A stretch of DNA of 64,000 nt from Saccopteryx bilineata (GCF_036850765.1 NC_089493.1:269617034-269681033), one strand, 5' to 3'. Counted from the stretch's first letter, positions 37,073 to 49,159 are shown. A program made the numbers and translations. The notes: generated by a model from the sequence alone, not told the origin.

Positions 37073-39439
37073 AAAGTCCTCCATACTACTTAATGGGCTG
37101 CAGTTACTAGAAAGAAATAGAAAACCCAGTTAATCTTAACATAGGCTACTTGTTTAGGGAAAGAGATATTTCAAATTCAATTACCCTTTTCTTTGCCTTG
37201 TATGGCTGGAGACAGTTTTCATCTTGTCCACCCAGCCCATAAATGACCGTTGCCGTAAGAAAACCAATCTTACCGATAACTGAATGAAAGAAATGAAACA
37301 GACACAACAAACCCAAAATACATCTGGGAAGGATGTGATCTTCCAGTGCTCACTCACTCAGCGAGGCATTGGGCCAAGATGGGTTCTGCAGATAAAACTG
37401 TCATGGTTTTCAGAAACCATCCCAGGCAGCAGAGAGGAAACGTGACAGACACTGGGAAGAGCCCCTCTCTCAGAGGATGAGTTATATATATTTTATACTC
37501 ATATTAATATTTCATTGGGGAGAAGGTCAAAATCTACATTTAAATGGAAATATTTAAAAAGCAGAAGCATAATATTTGACTAAGTGAAACACTCAGGGGT
37601 TTTCAAGAACACAAGCTGTACCCCTGGGACCTCAGCCCTCCAGATCTGTTGTTTGTTAGAGCATGCTGGAAAGTTCACGTTGCTTTAGTCTGTGGGCAGG
37701 TCTTAGCCCTGGCATTTGGGGGTTCTAGGTTCCCCAGTACTCTTCCACTTGACCTGGCATATGTTATACATTACCTAACATCGTGTCTGTGCATATGGCC
37801 TCGATCAGGCTTGTAAAGATATTTAAATTAGAAAGAAAAGCATTTTTTTTTCATCCTGTGGAATGAATATATTAGGTTTGTGGAATTGGACATAAACAGG
37901 ATGCTTTCGGTTGTCATGAAGAGGAACCCCAGCTAACAGTGTTTTGGCAAAGAGTCAGGAACAGGAGGTCTCCAGGGTTGAGTCAGAGACTCCGAAGATC
38001 CAAGCTCCAAGCTCCAAGCTCTGTTCATTTTTCATTTCCCTCTGCTGTTAATAGTGTATTGGATTTCATCCTTAGGCTTGTGACCTTATGGTTATAAGAC
38101 GGATACCCTAATTCTAAGAATAATGTCTTCATAGCATTAAAACAAGAAGGAAGGATGCAGGGGCAAAAGAATCCTCCTGGTATATATGTACTTGTCTTAT
38201 TACAGGAAGGGAGATTTTCCTCAAAAGCCAGCACAAAAACTTGCCTTTATGGCTCATGGATCCAACTTGGGTCATATTACCAACCCCTATTCACAGTCTC
38301 CAGTAACTTGTAAGGAGACTATCAGGATGACCATGACTGGCTAAGAGCACTCATTCTTGATTCCCTGAGGCTGGGCACCTTGCTCCCCCTTAAACGCAGG
38401 CCCTATTATTATTAGCAAAGAAGAAGGGAGGGGTGTTGTCTGCCACACTGACATTCTTGTGTGAGCTTCTGAGTATGAAGCAAAGGTGTGCAGAGACTTG
38501 TTCTTCTTGGGTGTTGAGTGCTCCCACACTGACATGAATCAGAAGCCATCTAGAAAAGGAAAGTTGATCATTGTGGCCTACTCTCAGAGAAATCACAGCA
38601 GGGAGGAGTGTTTGCACATGAAGGGAGGCTCCAGTTCTCTGAAGCTGTGCTGGTGAGCTAGCACTGCCGTGGGTGGACCAGTGCTGACCGACCGGGCAGA
38701 CCGGAGGGGAGCTGAGCTCACCCAGACCCCTGGCTGTTCCTTCTCCTCCGTCTCCACCAGTGCGGTGGGTCGGAGGCAGTGCTGCTGTAGTTGGCACAAG
38801 TACTGCGGTGGAGGAGGCCGGGGTTGTGGCTCTATTCTGGCGCTGACTGTGGGCAGTTCAGCTCTGGGCAGACACTTGAGATAAAAATAAATGACATACA
38901 ATTCCTGTTTTTATGAGATCCGTGAAGAGGAGCCTCGCTATTCTTGGTCTCTGTTACCTCTTGCCAAAATGAGGGTTTAGACCAAAATGACCACTTCCCT
39001 CCCTTCTCTCAAGTTTTATGATTTTTCTAGTTTGTGATTGATTTTTTGCTTTGGTCACTGGCCTTTGTTAATATGTTCCGCCTATTCTTTGCTTCCAGGC
39101 CTATTGTTATTCACAGACTTTGCCACTGTCAAGTGTGGTCTGAGAGTGCAGAGGAAAAACATAGTTGACCATGCTATGATTATTCTGGACTTCGGGATTC
39201 TCTTAATGCAAGCCAAGATCACATTGGGCTTTTTGGCAATCTCATTACACTCTGGCTTTTATTGGGTTTTCAGTCAGCTGCAAGCGTCTAAGTCAGCTGA
39301 AATATCTTAGAATGGTATTTGGAAGGTGACTTTGCAGACACTGGGGGCAGTGGACTTCTCTTGTAATTTTCTTCCTTTTGTCATCTCTTTCTTCCTTGAT
39401 TTTGTACCTGGCAGGGGCCCCAGAATCCATGATATTGAT
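37073..39439. other. long stretch without recognised gene
   Basis: No repeat family recognised with confidence. Frames up to 135 codons at 38390-38901 overlap each other in different frames and on both strands, and have no exon boundaries. Confidence 0.4.
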
Positions 39440-39690
39440 AATAAATACTAATGTTTTTTGAGCTCTTACTGTGAGCACTTTGCAGTATTGTTTCATTTAA
39501 TCCCCACAGTGGTTTTCTGATCTTTCTGATCTAGGGTTTATACAGTCCTATTGTACAGATGAGGAGACCGTAGGGGAGAAAGACGAAGTAATTTGAGCAA
39601 CATCGTATAATTTAGCGAGCGATTGGAGCAGGATTAGAATCTAGGCAGTTGGGTGGCGGAGTTCACGTCCTTAACCTTGCAGTGAAACTT
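39440..39690 (-). mobile_element. MIR SINE relic
   Basis: Minus-strand MIR: 'gtttcatttaatccccacag', 'tattgtacagatgaggagac' and 'gcaggattagaatctaggca' on the plus strand. Confidence 0.8.
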
Positions 39691-40884
39691 AGGCATTTGT
39701 ATTTCTCTTCCTCCTCCTAATTTCTTCTCTTTCCGCCATCTAGTTGCTTTACAATATTATTACCTGTCTTAGCATTCAGATGGACTTATTCGAATGTACT
39801 ATGTAGAGATGAAAAAGTTAGAAAGTACTCAGAGTTCATTTGTCCATTCCTTGTGTGCTCGTTATTTATTCTTTAATTCATGATTGATTGGGTCTGTGAA
39901 GTGTCAGTCTGCGTGTTGGGGATCAGGAAGGCACCAGACCTAGTGTTCTGCCTCTGTGGAGTTCACAAAGCCCTGTGGTGACAGCCGTGCCCCGCCAGGT
40001 TTTGTCATTCCTGTCGGTTATGGTGGAGATGGAATTTCACTGTAAGCGTGATGATCTCAGAGTATAGCAACTACTTGGCTCCACTGTCGCCTCTAGAACA
40101 GTGCTCATCTTGGGCCTCAGCACCGGTATGTCTCTGGGGGTCCACTTGGCCTTGCTCATTCTGCCCCACTCCAGTGACCTACCTTTTTCTCTCCTTCAGA
40201 TTGTTGTTTTCAAAAGGCTGGTGTCCCTATGAATGGGGGACCTGTGAACTTACTTCAATACAAAAGCATAAAAGACTAGGATCAAACCTTTGCTCAGATC
40301 ATGCCTGGGGAAGGAGGTACAGGTAGACAGCTGAGCAAAAGTCACACGAGCATGAAGGACGTGAGGATAGAGCAAGGGAAGCTGCGGCTCTGGACTTAAC
40401 AGAGGCCTGGCCCAGTAAGTCTTCTGTAGTGTCTGAAATCAGCTCCGCCCTTGCCCCCTTCCCGCTCAGTATCCTGTGAGTCTCTTCCCAGTTCCATCCC
40501 TCCACTTCCTCCAAGGACCTGCCTCCTCCTCCTAGATTGATTTTAAAGATTAGAAGTGGAGGAAGGCAAGGAAGTTTCTGATACTACAGAGAGAGAAACT
40601 GAGGCACAGGGTAGAGCAGCCATCTGTACCTTGTCCTATGAGCCTTTAGGGACTGTCAGAGTCTTGTCATAGGTCCCATGGCTTGCTGTCAGCCACAGGT
40701 GGCCCTGGTTCCCTCATAGGCCTGAGCTCCTGCCCCTTCCTCACCATGCATGGCTGGGTCTTACCTGAGGATGGCGGCTCCCATCCACAGGAAACAGCTC
40801 CTTTCAACAGAAGGGAAGCAGTTTGCAGTCTGTACTGCCTTGCCCCTACCCGTAACCCCATTAAGGGGTTGTAAATAGTACTAT
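39691..40884. other. single-copy DNA, no gene recognised
   Basis: A possible L2-like remnant lies near 40060-40200. No exon recognised. Confidence 0.35.
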
Positions 40885-41060
40885 AATGATGTCTCAGTCA
40901 TTTGTTTTGATGTATCCGAGCTTTTAATAAATCAGCCACAGCTTGCTTAATAGGAATATGAGAGCGGAGCGTGTTGCTGCCAGCAGCTGCTAGTAAATTA
41001 TAAAGCATTCATCTGTTTTACAAGGGAATTAAATGTTTGTTCTCTTTTAAGGGCTTGTGA
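40885..41060. promoter_or_regulatory. candidate conserved non-coding element
   Basis: Repeat-free AT-rich block with dense motifs: TGATGTCTCAGTCATTTG, CAGCAGCTGC, TAAATTATAAAGCATTCATC and ATTAAATG. It looks like a developmental enhancer core; this is appearance only, without alignment. Confidence 0.25.
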
Positions 41061-41639
41061 CTAAACAAGGGCAGGGAGGGGTGGTGGAGCAGTTTGCTGG
41101 ATGCCCGTGTCCTCCCAAGTGCAGCGGTAGCCCTGGTACCTGGGGGAAACACCTGTAACCAGAGCCACGCGAAACGCAGTGCCCTCAGGTAAACCCTGTC
41201 TTTATTGGTCGCTACTCCATGTGTATCTCCAAAGCAGTATTTATTGGATTACATTTTTCTTTCACTTCAAAGGATTCTCTGAAATACAAGCCCCATTCCC
41301 CCTCCTTCCTTTTTTTCTTAAGATTGTCTAGGGAGGGAGCATTAGGTAAACCATGTATCCAGCAGGACTGGCGTTCAATTGTCTGCAAAATTGCGTTAGC
41401 CTATTTTATTTGACTTTTATGTTTATGTTTGAAGCACTCTCCCCACCCCACCCCACCCCCTTTTCAATATCATTGGCTTGGTTTATTGAATCACTATAAG
41501 AGGAAAGACATCAGAGTTAGTGCTCTGGTAAAGTTAAAATTGTGGGAGCCAGGTAACCAAGGTTCAAGAGCTCTTGGCTACTTGTTTTGTGACTTTTGAG
41601 AAGTTGCATAGATTATTTGAATGTTTCCTTATGTTTTGT
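41061..41639. other. single-copy DNA, no gene recognised
   Basis: A C-rich CCCCACCCCACCCC tract is near 41442-41460. No exon called. Confidence 0.4.
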
Positions 41640-42677
41640 TGTTTTTGAACTTTGAAATAATAATAGATGCATAGAAAGGTGCAAAGATAGTATAGAGAGA
41701 TCCAGGGTACCTTTCACCCAGTACAGTGTGTGTGTACAGCTTTATGTCTTTCTATAAATGTGTAGATTTGTGTAACCACTACTGCAGTCAGACACAGAAC
41801 TATTTCATCATCTCAAAGATCTTACTGGTGGTTTCCTTGAAGGTAAAACCCATCCTTGCCCCTCCATTTCCCGACAGTTTCCTGGCAGATACAACCCTGC
41901 TTTTTCATCTTCATAATTTTGTTATTTCAACAATGTTATCTAAATGAAATCATATAGTACATGACCTTTTGAGAGTGTTCTTCTTTTCACTCAGCATAAT
42001 CCCTTGAGATACCCATCCGAGTTGTTCCTTGTACTACTATATAGTTCATTCTTTTTTATTACTAAGATAGTATTCCATGGTATAGATATACCACAGTTTG
42101 TTTAATCATATACTTATAAGAGACTGTTTCATTTCTAGTTTGAGGCTATTATAAGTAAAGCTGCTAGGAACAGTCATTTACAGATATTTGTATGGACGTA
42201 AGGTTTTGTTTCTCTGATAAATGCTCAGAATTGAAATTGCTAGGTAATACGGTGTGTTTAGTTTTTAAGAAAGGCCCAACTTTTTCAGAGTTATGTGCCA
42301 TTGTACATTCTGACCAGCAGTGTGTGAACAAATCAGTTTATCTGCATCCTTGCCAGAATTTGGTATTATCACTCTATTTTATTAGCTGTTCTAATAGGTA
42401 TACAGTGATATTTCATTATGGTTAATTTGTACTTCCCTAGTGACTAGTGATGGTAAACATCTTTTTATGTCCTTATTTGCTATTTGTATATCCTCTTTGG
42501 TGAAATGTCTATTCATGTCTTTTGCCTGTGTCTTTGGATTATTTGTTTTTTACCATTGAAGTTTTGATTTTTTTTGTGTGTATTCCAGATATGAGGACTT
42601 TGACAGGTTTGTGGTTCACAAATGTTTTTTCTCTTAGTTTGCAGCTTTTCTTTTCATTCTCTTAGCAAGGTCCTTTG
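41640..42677 (-). mobile_element. L1 LINE 3' region, piece 1 of a split element
   Basis: The inverted 3' portion of an old L1 (L1M-type). On the plus strand 'actaagatagtattccatgg' and 'tataccacagtttgtttaat' appear, then 'attctgaccagcagtgtgtg' and 'tgtctattcatgtcttttgc', in the order expected for the minus strand of L1 ORF2 end and 3' UTR. The copy is interrupted at 42678 by a SINE. Confidence 0.8.
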
Positions 42678-42688
42678 CAGAGCAAAAA

Positions 42689-43072
42689 CAAAAATTATTT
42701 ATTTTTTTTTGTATTTTTCCAAAGTGAGAAGTGGGGAGGCAGACAGACTCCCTCCCTCATGCGCCCACCTGGGATCCACCCTGCATGGCCACCAGGGGGC
42801 GATGCTCTGCCCATCTGGGGTGTCGCTTTGTTGCAACGGAAGCCATTCCAGTGCCTGAGGCAGAGAGGCCATGGAGCCATCCCCAGCGCCCGGGCCAACT
42901 TTACTCCAGTGAAGCCTTGGCTGTGGGAGGGGAAGAGAGAGACAGAGAGGAAGGAGAGCGAGAGGGGTAGAGAAGCAGATGGGTGCTTCTCCTGTGTGCC
43001 CTGGCCAGGATCCAACCTGGGACTTCCACACGCTGGGCCAGCACTCTACCGCTGAGCCAACCAGTCAGGGCC
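42689..43072 (-). mobile_element. tRNA-headed bat SINE (Rhin-type) inserted in L1
   Basis: Minus-strand full-length copy with a T-rich start, inverted body 'accagggggcgatgctctgc', and the inverted head ending 'ctgagccaaccagtcagggc'. An 11-bp target-site duplication CAGAGCAAAAA is at 42678-42688 and 43073-43083. It interrupts the minus-strand L1. Frames of 79-126 codons inside are not genes. Confidence 0.93.
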
Positions 43073-43083
43073 CAGAGCAAAAA

Positions 43084-43378
43084 TATTTAATTGTGATAAA
43101 ATAAAATAAAAAATTAATGGGTTAACCTTTTGATGTCATGTCTAAGGACTCTTCACCAACTCCAAGGCCCTCTAGATTTGCTTTCATGTGTTTTTGAAAT
43201 TTTATAGTTTTACATTTTATATTTAAATACATAATTTCATGTTCATTTTTATATATGATGTAATGTTCAGATTTTTATTTTGTCTGTGCACATTTAGTTG
43301 CTCCAGCACTATTTGTTTAAAAAGCTTTTCTTCACTCATTGAATTGTTTCTGCCACTCTTGTCAAAGCATACACTAAT
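43084..43378 (-). mobile_element. L1 LINE 3' region, piece 2
   Basis: Continues the L1 copy broken at 42678. 'ccttttgatgtcatgtctaa' is followed by 'gttgctccagcactatttgt' and 'cattgaattgtttctgccac', in L1 minus-strand order. It is interrupted again at about 43378. Confidence 0.8.
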
Positions 43379-43866
43379 TAAGACTTAATATTCAAAATTT
43401 ATAGAGAACTGACACAACTTAATATAAAAAATAAACAACTGATTAAAAAGTAAACAACCATAAAAAATGGGCCGAGGACTTGAACAGACATTTTACCATG
43501 GAAGACATACGGATGGTCAGTAGACACATGAGAGATGCTCAGCACCACTAATCATCAGGGAAGAGCACACCAAAACCACAGTGAGGCTCTCGCCTCACAC
43601 CTGTCAGGATGGCTATTATCAAAAAGACAAAAAAAAATAACAAGTGTTGGTTAGGATATAGAATAAAGGGAACCTTATACACTGTGGGTAGGAATATAAA
43701 CTTGTGTAGCCATTATGGAAAAAAGTATGGAGTTTTCACAGAATATTAAAAATAGAACTAATATAGGAGCCAGTAATTTCACTTTTGGTTATTTACCTGA
43801 AAAAAAACAAAAACACTAACTCAAAGAGATATATGCACCCTTTACAATAGCCGAGATACGTACGTA

Positions 43867-43900
<34 letters not shown>

Positions 43901-44345
43901 AATATTACTCAGGCATAAGAAAGATATGTTGCATTTGCAAAAACATGAATGAACCTTGTGCGTATTTATACTAAGTGAAATAAGTCAAACAGAAAATCAA
44001 ATACCTTATGATTTCACTTATATGTCGAATAAAAAACAAAACATAGACTCACAGATACATGAGAGAAACAGATTGTTACCAGATGGGGGAGAGATGGGGA
44101 AGGGTGAGAAAACTAGGTTAAAGTGGATTAATAGATGCAAACTTCCAGTTATAAATAGTGTGGATGCAATGTACAGCATAGAGAATATAGCCAATCATAT
44201 CACAATAATTTTGTATGGTGATAGATGGTAGCTAGACTTATTGTGGTGTGATCATTTTGCTATATATAAATATATGAATATTGAACCACTGTGATATACA
44301 CCTGAAAGTAATAGGATGTTGTATGCCAGTTACACTGCGGGTAAA
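43379..44345 (+). mobile_element. L1 LINE 3' end inserted in the opposite orientation
   Basis: Plus-strand L1, 5'-truncated in late ORF2: 'gaggacttgaacagacattt', 'cactaatcatcagggaagag' and 'ggctattatcaaaaagac'. The 3' UTR follows with 'ctaagtgaaataagtcaaac' and 'atagatggtagctagactta'. The reading frame is broken by stops and indels, and part of the usual sequence is missing around 43850, where (CGTA)n and (CA)n repeats sit. No functional reverse transcriptase remains. Confidence 0.85.
43858..43899. repeat. (CGTA)n(CA)n microsatellite
   Basis: Three to four TACG units pass into about fourteen CA units inside the L1 fragment. Confidence 0.95.
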
Positions 44346-44665
44346 CCCAGTAGTTGGCTAGACTCGTGTTGGGCAGTTTTCAGTTCTTTATTCTCTCCCA
44401 CTGATCTATCTGTATGTCTGTCTTTCACCAGCACCTTACAGTATTGATTACTGTAGCTATCTAATATGTAATTGCATAGAGTGATTCCTCGTACTTTATG
44501 CTTTTTCAAAATAGTTTTTAGCTATTCTAGTTTTTTTACTTGCTACATATATTTTTGAATAATCTTGTCTTTACAAAAATCTTGCTGGGATTTTGATAGG
44601 AAATATGTTAAACCTGTACACAAACTATGGGAAAATTGACATCTTTGTTATATTGAGCCTGCTGC
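44346..44665 (-). mobile_element. L1 LINE 3' region, piece 3
   Basis: Resumes the minus-strand L1 exactly where piece 2 stopped. 'ctcccactgatctatctgta' is followed by 'cagtattgattactgtagct', 'cttgctgggattttgatagg' and 'attgacatctttgttatatt', all in L1 minus-strand order. The break and resumption prove that the plus-strand L1 is the younger insertion. Confidence 0.8.
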
Positions 44666-44880
44666 TGATCCTTATAATTGCCAGGCATTGACTAAGTGCC
44701 TGTCAGTGATACTCTAAATTTATTCTATTAAATACTGTTATCCTATTTTGCAGCTGAGGAAATAGATGCTTAGAGAAGTCAAGTATTTGCTGAGATCACT
44801 TAGCTAGTAAATGGGAGAGCTGGAATTTGAACATGGGCCTTGGAGTTTAGAGATCATGTTCTTAACTTTGGCATTCCACT
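44666..44880 (-). mobile_element. MIR SINE relic
   Basis: 'tatcctattttgcagctgag' and 'gatcacttagctagtaaatg' on the plus strand, then 'gctggaatttgaacatgggc', give the inverted MIR. Confidence 0.85.
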
Positions 44881-44970
44881 TCCCTCTATCTTTTCTTGTA
44901 TGTCACCAAGTCGAACTCTTTAGAGCTTTCTATAGTGGTGGTTATGGCCTAGTCAGAATACTTAAGCATT

Positions 44971-45193
44971 AACAAAAAAATTTTTTTTCTATTGATTGGA
45001 GAGAGAGGGAGAGGTAGGGGTGGGGGGAGAGAGAAATAGCAATAGAAGCAGAGAAGCATCAACTCATTTCACTTAGTTCCATTTAGATGGGCAATCATTG
45101 ATTTGCTTCTCCTATGTGCCCTGGCCGAGGTCAAACCCATGTCCTCTGCTGCATCAGGCCAGTGCTTTATCCACTGAACAACCCGACCAGGGC
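44971..45193 (-). mobile_element. third type of tRNA-derived SINE
   Basis: A minus-strand element with a T-rich start, GA-rich block, 'gatttgcttctcctatgtgc', inverted B box 'aggtcaaaccc', and end 'ctgaacaacccgaccagggc'. The flanks CAGAATACTTAAGCATT (44954-44970) and CAGAATCTTAAGCATT (45194-45209) are a target-site duplication with one indel. It shares ends with the Rhin-type SINE but has a different, shorter body. Confidence 0.8.
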
Positions 45194-45209
45194 CAGAATC
45201 TTAAGCATT

Positions 45210-48200
45210 TTTATTGTTTATGTTTGTTTCGGTAAAAGGTATTTCCTAGACTTTGTTCAGTGTCACTTTGTTATAGTGCCATAGTGGTGTTATCTGCAGA
45301 CATGTTTTTGTGTTTCTTGATGTTTCTGGGAAAATTTAATACATGACCAAGTGACTGTATCTCCCAATTGATTCGTTGTTAATGTCACTTTAAATTTGTT
45401 CCTGAAAGATTAAGTAGTTATTTTTCTCAGTTCTCTGTTGGAGAGTGAGTGATTCATTTAGCAATTATTTACTGAGCTACTACTGTGTGATAATCACTGT
45501 GCTAGGTGCAAGGGGCTTCAATAACACTCTTATTTCTTTGTTCTTGAGACTGCTCTGGGACCTTAGTTAAATTTTCCCTAGGAATTTTTTCAGTCATCGA
45601 TAAGATTTTATTGTTGTTACTTTTTTTTCCCATTTTGAAAGGGTAGTCCTCTAGAAAGCAGATGCTTTTATGAGAAAGAGTTTGGTCTCATTTTTAGGAA
45701 GATACTGATTCTCCTCAAATTAGGTACACCAGTATCTACAGCTTATTTTTCAGTGCAGATAGAGACTACAGATGGAGAAGGCTCTGGTTCTCAAGTCCAT
45801 GATTGTTTTGAGATGGGAGAAGGTCTGTAGAAACAAATTACTCAACCCCTACAGTTGAATCCTGAGAAGTAAGTGTCTGTTAGGAACATTACCTGACAGT
45901 GAGTCTGATATACTACCTAGTCTGAATAAAACAAAGCTTCCAAAAATAGAAGATGGCTTCAAAAACAAATTGTAGCTGAAAGTTCATGGGTAAATTAAGT
46001 ACTAATCTTGCTGTTGTGAATTCAACATTTCCTATTTTACCGCTATAGAATTATAGGACCTCTTTTTTGGATTGGCCGTTAGAAGGCATTTGCCCAGCCC
46101 ACTCATTTCACAGAGGAGGAACTTGAAACCTGTCGAGATGAAGGGATTTCTCCGCTGTTTTGTGGTAGAGGCAGGGCTAGCACTAGCCTCCTAATTTAAG
46201 TCTGGGACTCTTTTTATTATGTCAACTGAAACCCATATTCATTGTATCTTTTGTTGCTATCTGATGTGATAATTATTAACAGTATCAATTTTCTTTAATT
46301 TTTCTCTATCCATTTCGTTCTCCTAGGTTCCCGGGGTTCCTCCACCGGAGGGTTTCAGTTTTCTCAAATCAGTATTGTAGATAAGAAACTTGACATAGTT
46401 TCTTCTTAGTTCAAGTCTGGGAAGGTTTATGAATTGTTTCATTAATACACGTCACTTTGTTTCTTAGCTTGCTGGACTTGAAACATTGATCCTGTCCATG
46501 TAACTGTCACACCTAACTTGTAGCGAATGCCTTCAGGTAGATAGATAATTTTTGGCTTCATTTTTCATTAACAAGACACTGAGGGGTTGTGAGGGTCCCT
46601 CATGTAGGCTTCCACACTCTTGCTTTTTTATTGTTAAGAGCTTGTCAACTAGTTTCTGTTTCAGGTCTTCAGGGATAGAGAGTCCTGGGGACCCTAGTTT
46701 GGCTCATTTCATTGTGGGATGGTTTCATATATATTCTCTTGGGTTGAGACACAGTTAGCTTGCTGATAGCTTCTCCATAGTGATTCTTTTGAATGGATGG
46801 CATAAATCAAATTTCTCTGTTTCCTGCCTACGTTCTAGGTTGTTTGAGCCATTTACCACTTTCTGATTTTAATATTTTGCTATTTTATATGCTTCATTTT
46901 CTTGATGTCCCTCATAATGTGAGCCCCAACATTAAGTGGGCATGTCAGAGATAGTCCAAGTTCTAAGGGGCAAACTGGATTCTCTTGGACTCCTACCCGC
47001 AGCCTCTCCCCCCCCCCCCAGTGGAAAAGTGATCTCCAAGGCTTGGGGCTTGGGAGCTGGGCTTTGAGAAGCACAATGTAATAATACATTTCTTGTGTCC
47101 TCGCCTCTGTACTTAGCTAGCTGGTCTTTTTCATCCTTGTATTAAAGATTGATGCCTTAACTGCTAAGCTTTATTTCTGTAGTCCCCATTCCCTGTATGT
47201 TACCTTCATTGGCCAGGCCTTTCTGTATTATATAGGAGGTCCTGCAGACCCTTTGGGTTTCCAGTTTTGATTGACCTTCATTTTCTAGTTCCCTCATCTC
47301 ACTAAAGACTTGAACAGGATGTACCAATTAGTTGTAGGGCCTTGCATATATCACTTAACTGCTCTCAACCTGTGTTCTCAATTGGGTAACGAGTCACATC
47401 AAACTTACTCATGTAAGAAATCAATGAAATGATGAAATGATGTTTATGGGAATGCTTTGTAAACATTAAAATGTCCTCTAAATATAATATCTCATTGTTT
47501 GCTGTAACCCGTGTTTCTACAGACCGTACAATTGGTTCAGCTGAGGGAGTGCTAGCCCAGAATCTTCCACAGGCCCCCTAGATGGTTACTGCCTTTGACT
47601 GGTGGTGTACTGGGACATTCATACAGAGTGGACATGGACGGACAAACATTTGAAACACCTACATTTTTATTCTTCAAGGAACTGCAATTTTCCTTTAACA
47701 AGCTAGGACCTCCACAGCTCTAGAGAGGAAGGGGGACACATGAGCTTGCTTTTTTTCTTCTTTCTTTTTCTGTGAAATCTGTTCAGTGACCCTGTATGTG
47801 CATTGTAACCCTTAAGTCCCTTGCTTCGTTCCTTTGGCCCCGGGCACTCTGGAGTGGTGGGTTTGCTGGGAGTCAGACCTGTGCCATCTATGCAGACACA
47901 ACTGACACGGCTCTTCCTCTCCTTCCCCCTGCTAAGCAGCCCCCGTGGAATGTCTCCTGAAACCCAGGCTGTTGCACACTGCATTAAAACAAAACAGGCA
48001 GTCCTGGAAATGAGCCCTAAGTGGTATTTTTACTCTGTGTTGGTCTTTATTTGCCCATTTTGACAGTGTTGTGCAAATGAAGGCTCTGCTGATCCAGCCC
48101 GGTCACAGAGAGCTGTCTTTGGTGTCTGACTTACCTTTCGCAGGTCTGGTGCTAGACCTGCCTGCCTAACCCAATTTGAGCCAAGGAAAAGACAGAACGT

Positions 48201-48426
48201 TGTCTCTTGTTGATAATAGGACAGCCGGTAATTGCTTTTACTTAGTACTTGGAGGAAAGGAACTAGGTAGGGTCTTAATGAGTGCTTGAAATTTTGTTGA
48301 CTTACTGTCCTAGAGATATAGATCATTAGTTAGGTATACAAAAGTTTACTTAGCAGCCTCTGAGGTGAAGAATGTAATAGCTGAAATTGATTTGATTTTT
48401 AAGATAGCCATAGAAGTGGTCTACAC
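45210..48426. other. long stretch without confirmed gene
   Basis: Includes an L2- or MIR-like start near 45450-45530, a MIR-like inverted core at about 46075-46205 (cacagaggaggaacttgaaa), and a poly-C run at about 47008-47019. A very strong acceptor at 46326 (ctctatccatttcgttctcctag) has no convincing partner donor. Confidence 0.4.
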
Positions 48427-48634
48427 CAGTGGTTTTCAACCTTTTTACACTTGGGACCAGTGAAAATGAGAGAATTATTTTGGAGACCACTAAGGCAGAA
48501 ATCAAGCTGAGCGTAAACGAATTAGAAAAGATCATTGGGTCTGTCATCTTCATACAGCATCAGGGTGGTTAACTCCTTCATGGACCGGCACGAAATTTCT
48601 TGTGGACTGCTCAGCAGATGGTTGAAAAACACTG
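48427..48634. mobile_element. hAT-like MITE (208 bp)
   Basis: Starts CAGTGGTTTTCAACCTTTTT and ends GGTTGAAAAACACTG, inverted ends of hAT type. The flanking octamers GTCTACAC (48419-48426) and GTCTATAC (48635-48642) differ at one base. Internally 'gggaccagtgaaaatg' and 'catggaccggcacgaaat' are partly complementary. No coding frame. Confidence 0.88.
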
Positions 48635-48842
48635 GTCTATACTATAACAATAATATAAGTAGGTGTTGTTTCTCAATAGTTGGAATGAAATTTGTAGTTT
48701 CAGACTACTAAAGTTAATAAAACATTTCTTTTGGGTGGTGAATGGCATTGATGTGCTAAGGAATTTTTCTTTTTCTCTGATTAAGGGGAAATGAAGTTGC
48801 TAACTGCAGTGAGCTCAGGATTGGGTTTTTGACCATCCCCAG

Positions 48843-48897
48843 GCCTTATGGACAGTCTGATGACACCTTGAACATTTTCTTGATGTCAGGATCACAG
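48843..48897 (+). CDS. candidate 55-bp internal exon, unknown gene
   Basis: Bounded by an acceptor (gggtttttgaccatccccag, ending 48842) and a donor CAG|gtatta. Of three frames only one is open. It takes one base to finish a codon, then reads from PYGQSDD to MSGSQ, and ends exactly on a codon boundary. That is the phase in which the exon at 51043 must start. Alone it would be weak, because short acceptor-donor pairs arise by chance. It is listed because of the phase match and its position 2.1 kb upstream. I do not recognise the peptide. It may be spurious. Confidence 0.3.
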
Positions 48898-49008
48898 GTA
48901 TTAGAGATGTGGGGTCTGCTGAGTCATACCCTGTTCTCCATTTCTAGTCTCTCCCCACAGCCCCCAGCGTAACCTTCTCACAGATATGGCCAGAACAAGG
49001 ATCTAGGG

Positions 49009-49159
49009 CAGGGGTCTCAAACTCACGGCCCGCCGAACAATTTTGTGTGGTCCGCAGACTAATCCACGAAGTTCAAAATATTTTGGATAAAATTAAGTAA
49101 GCCCATGGATTAGTCTGCGGGCCGCACAAAATTATTCGGCGGGCCGCATGCGGCCCCTG
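49009..49159. mobile_element. palindromic hAT MITE (151 bp)
   Basis: Begins CAGGGGTCTCAAACTCACGG and ends GCATGCGGCCCCTG. The inner arms 'aattttgtgtggtccgcaga' and 'tctgcgggccgcacaaaatt' are near-perfect complements, so the transcript would fold into one long hairpin. A perfect target-site duplication ATCTAGGG is at 49001-49008 and 49160-49167. It is too short to code for anything and moved with another element's transposase. Confidence 0.92.

Noticed and set aside
42675..43055. 126-codon plus frame and opposing frames
   Set aside because: Inside the SINE inserted in L1.
43379..44345. Active L1 reverse transcriptase
   Set aside because: Only the 3' end is present, with stops, indels and a missing segment.
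46327..46371. Possible exon after a very strong acceptor
   Set aside because: All three frames are open, so there is no frame evidence, and the donor gtattg is weak.
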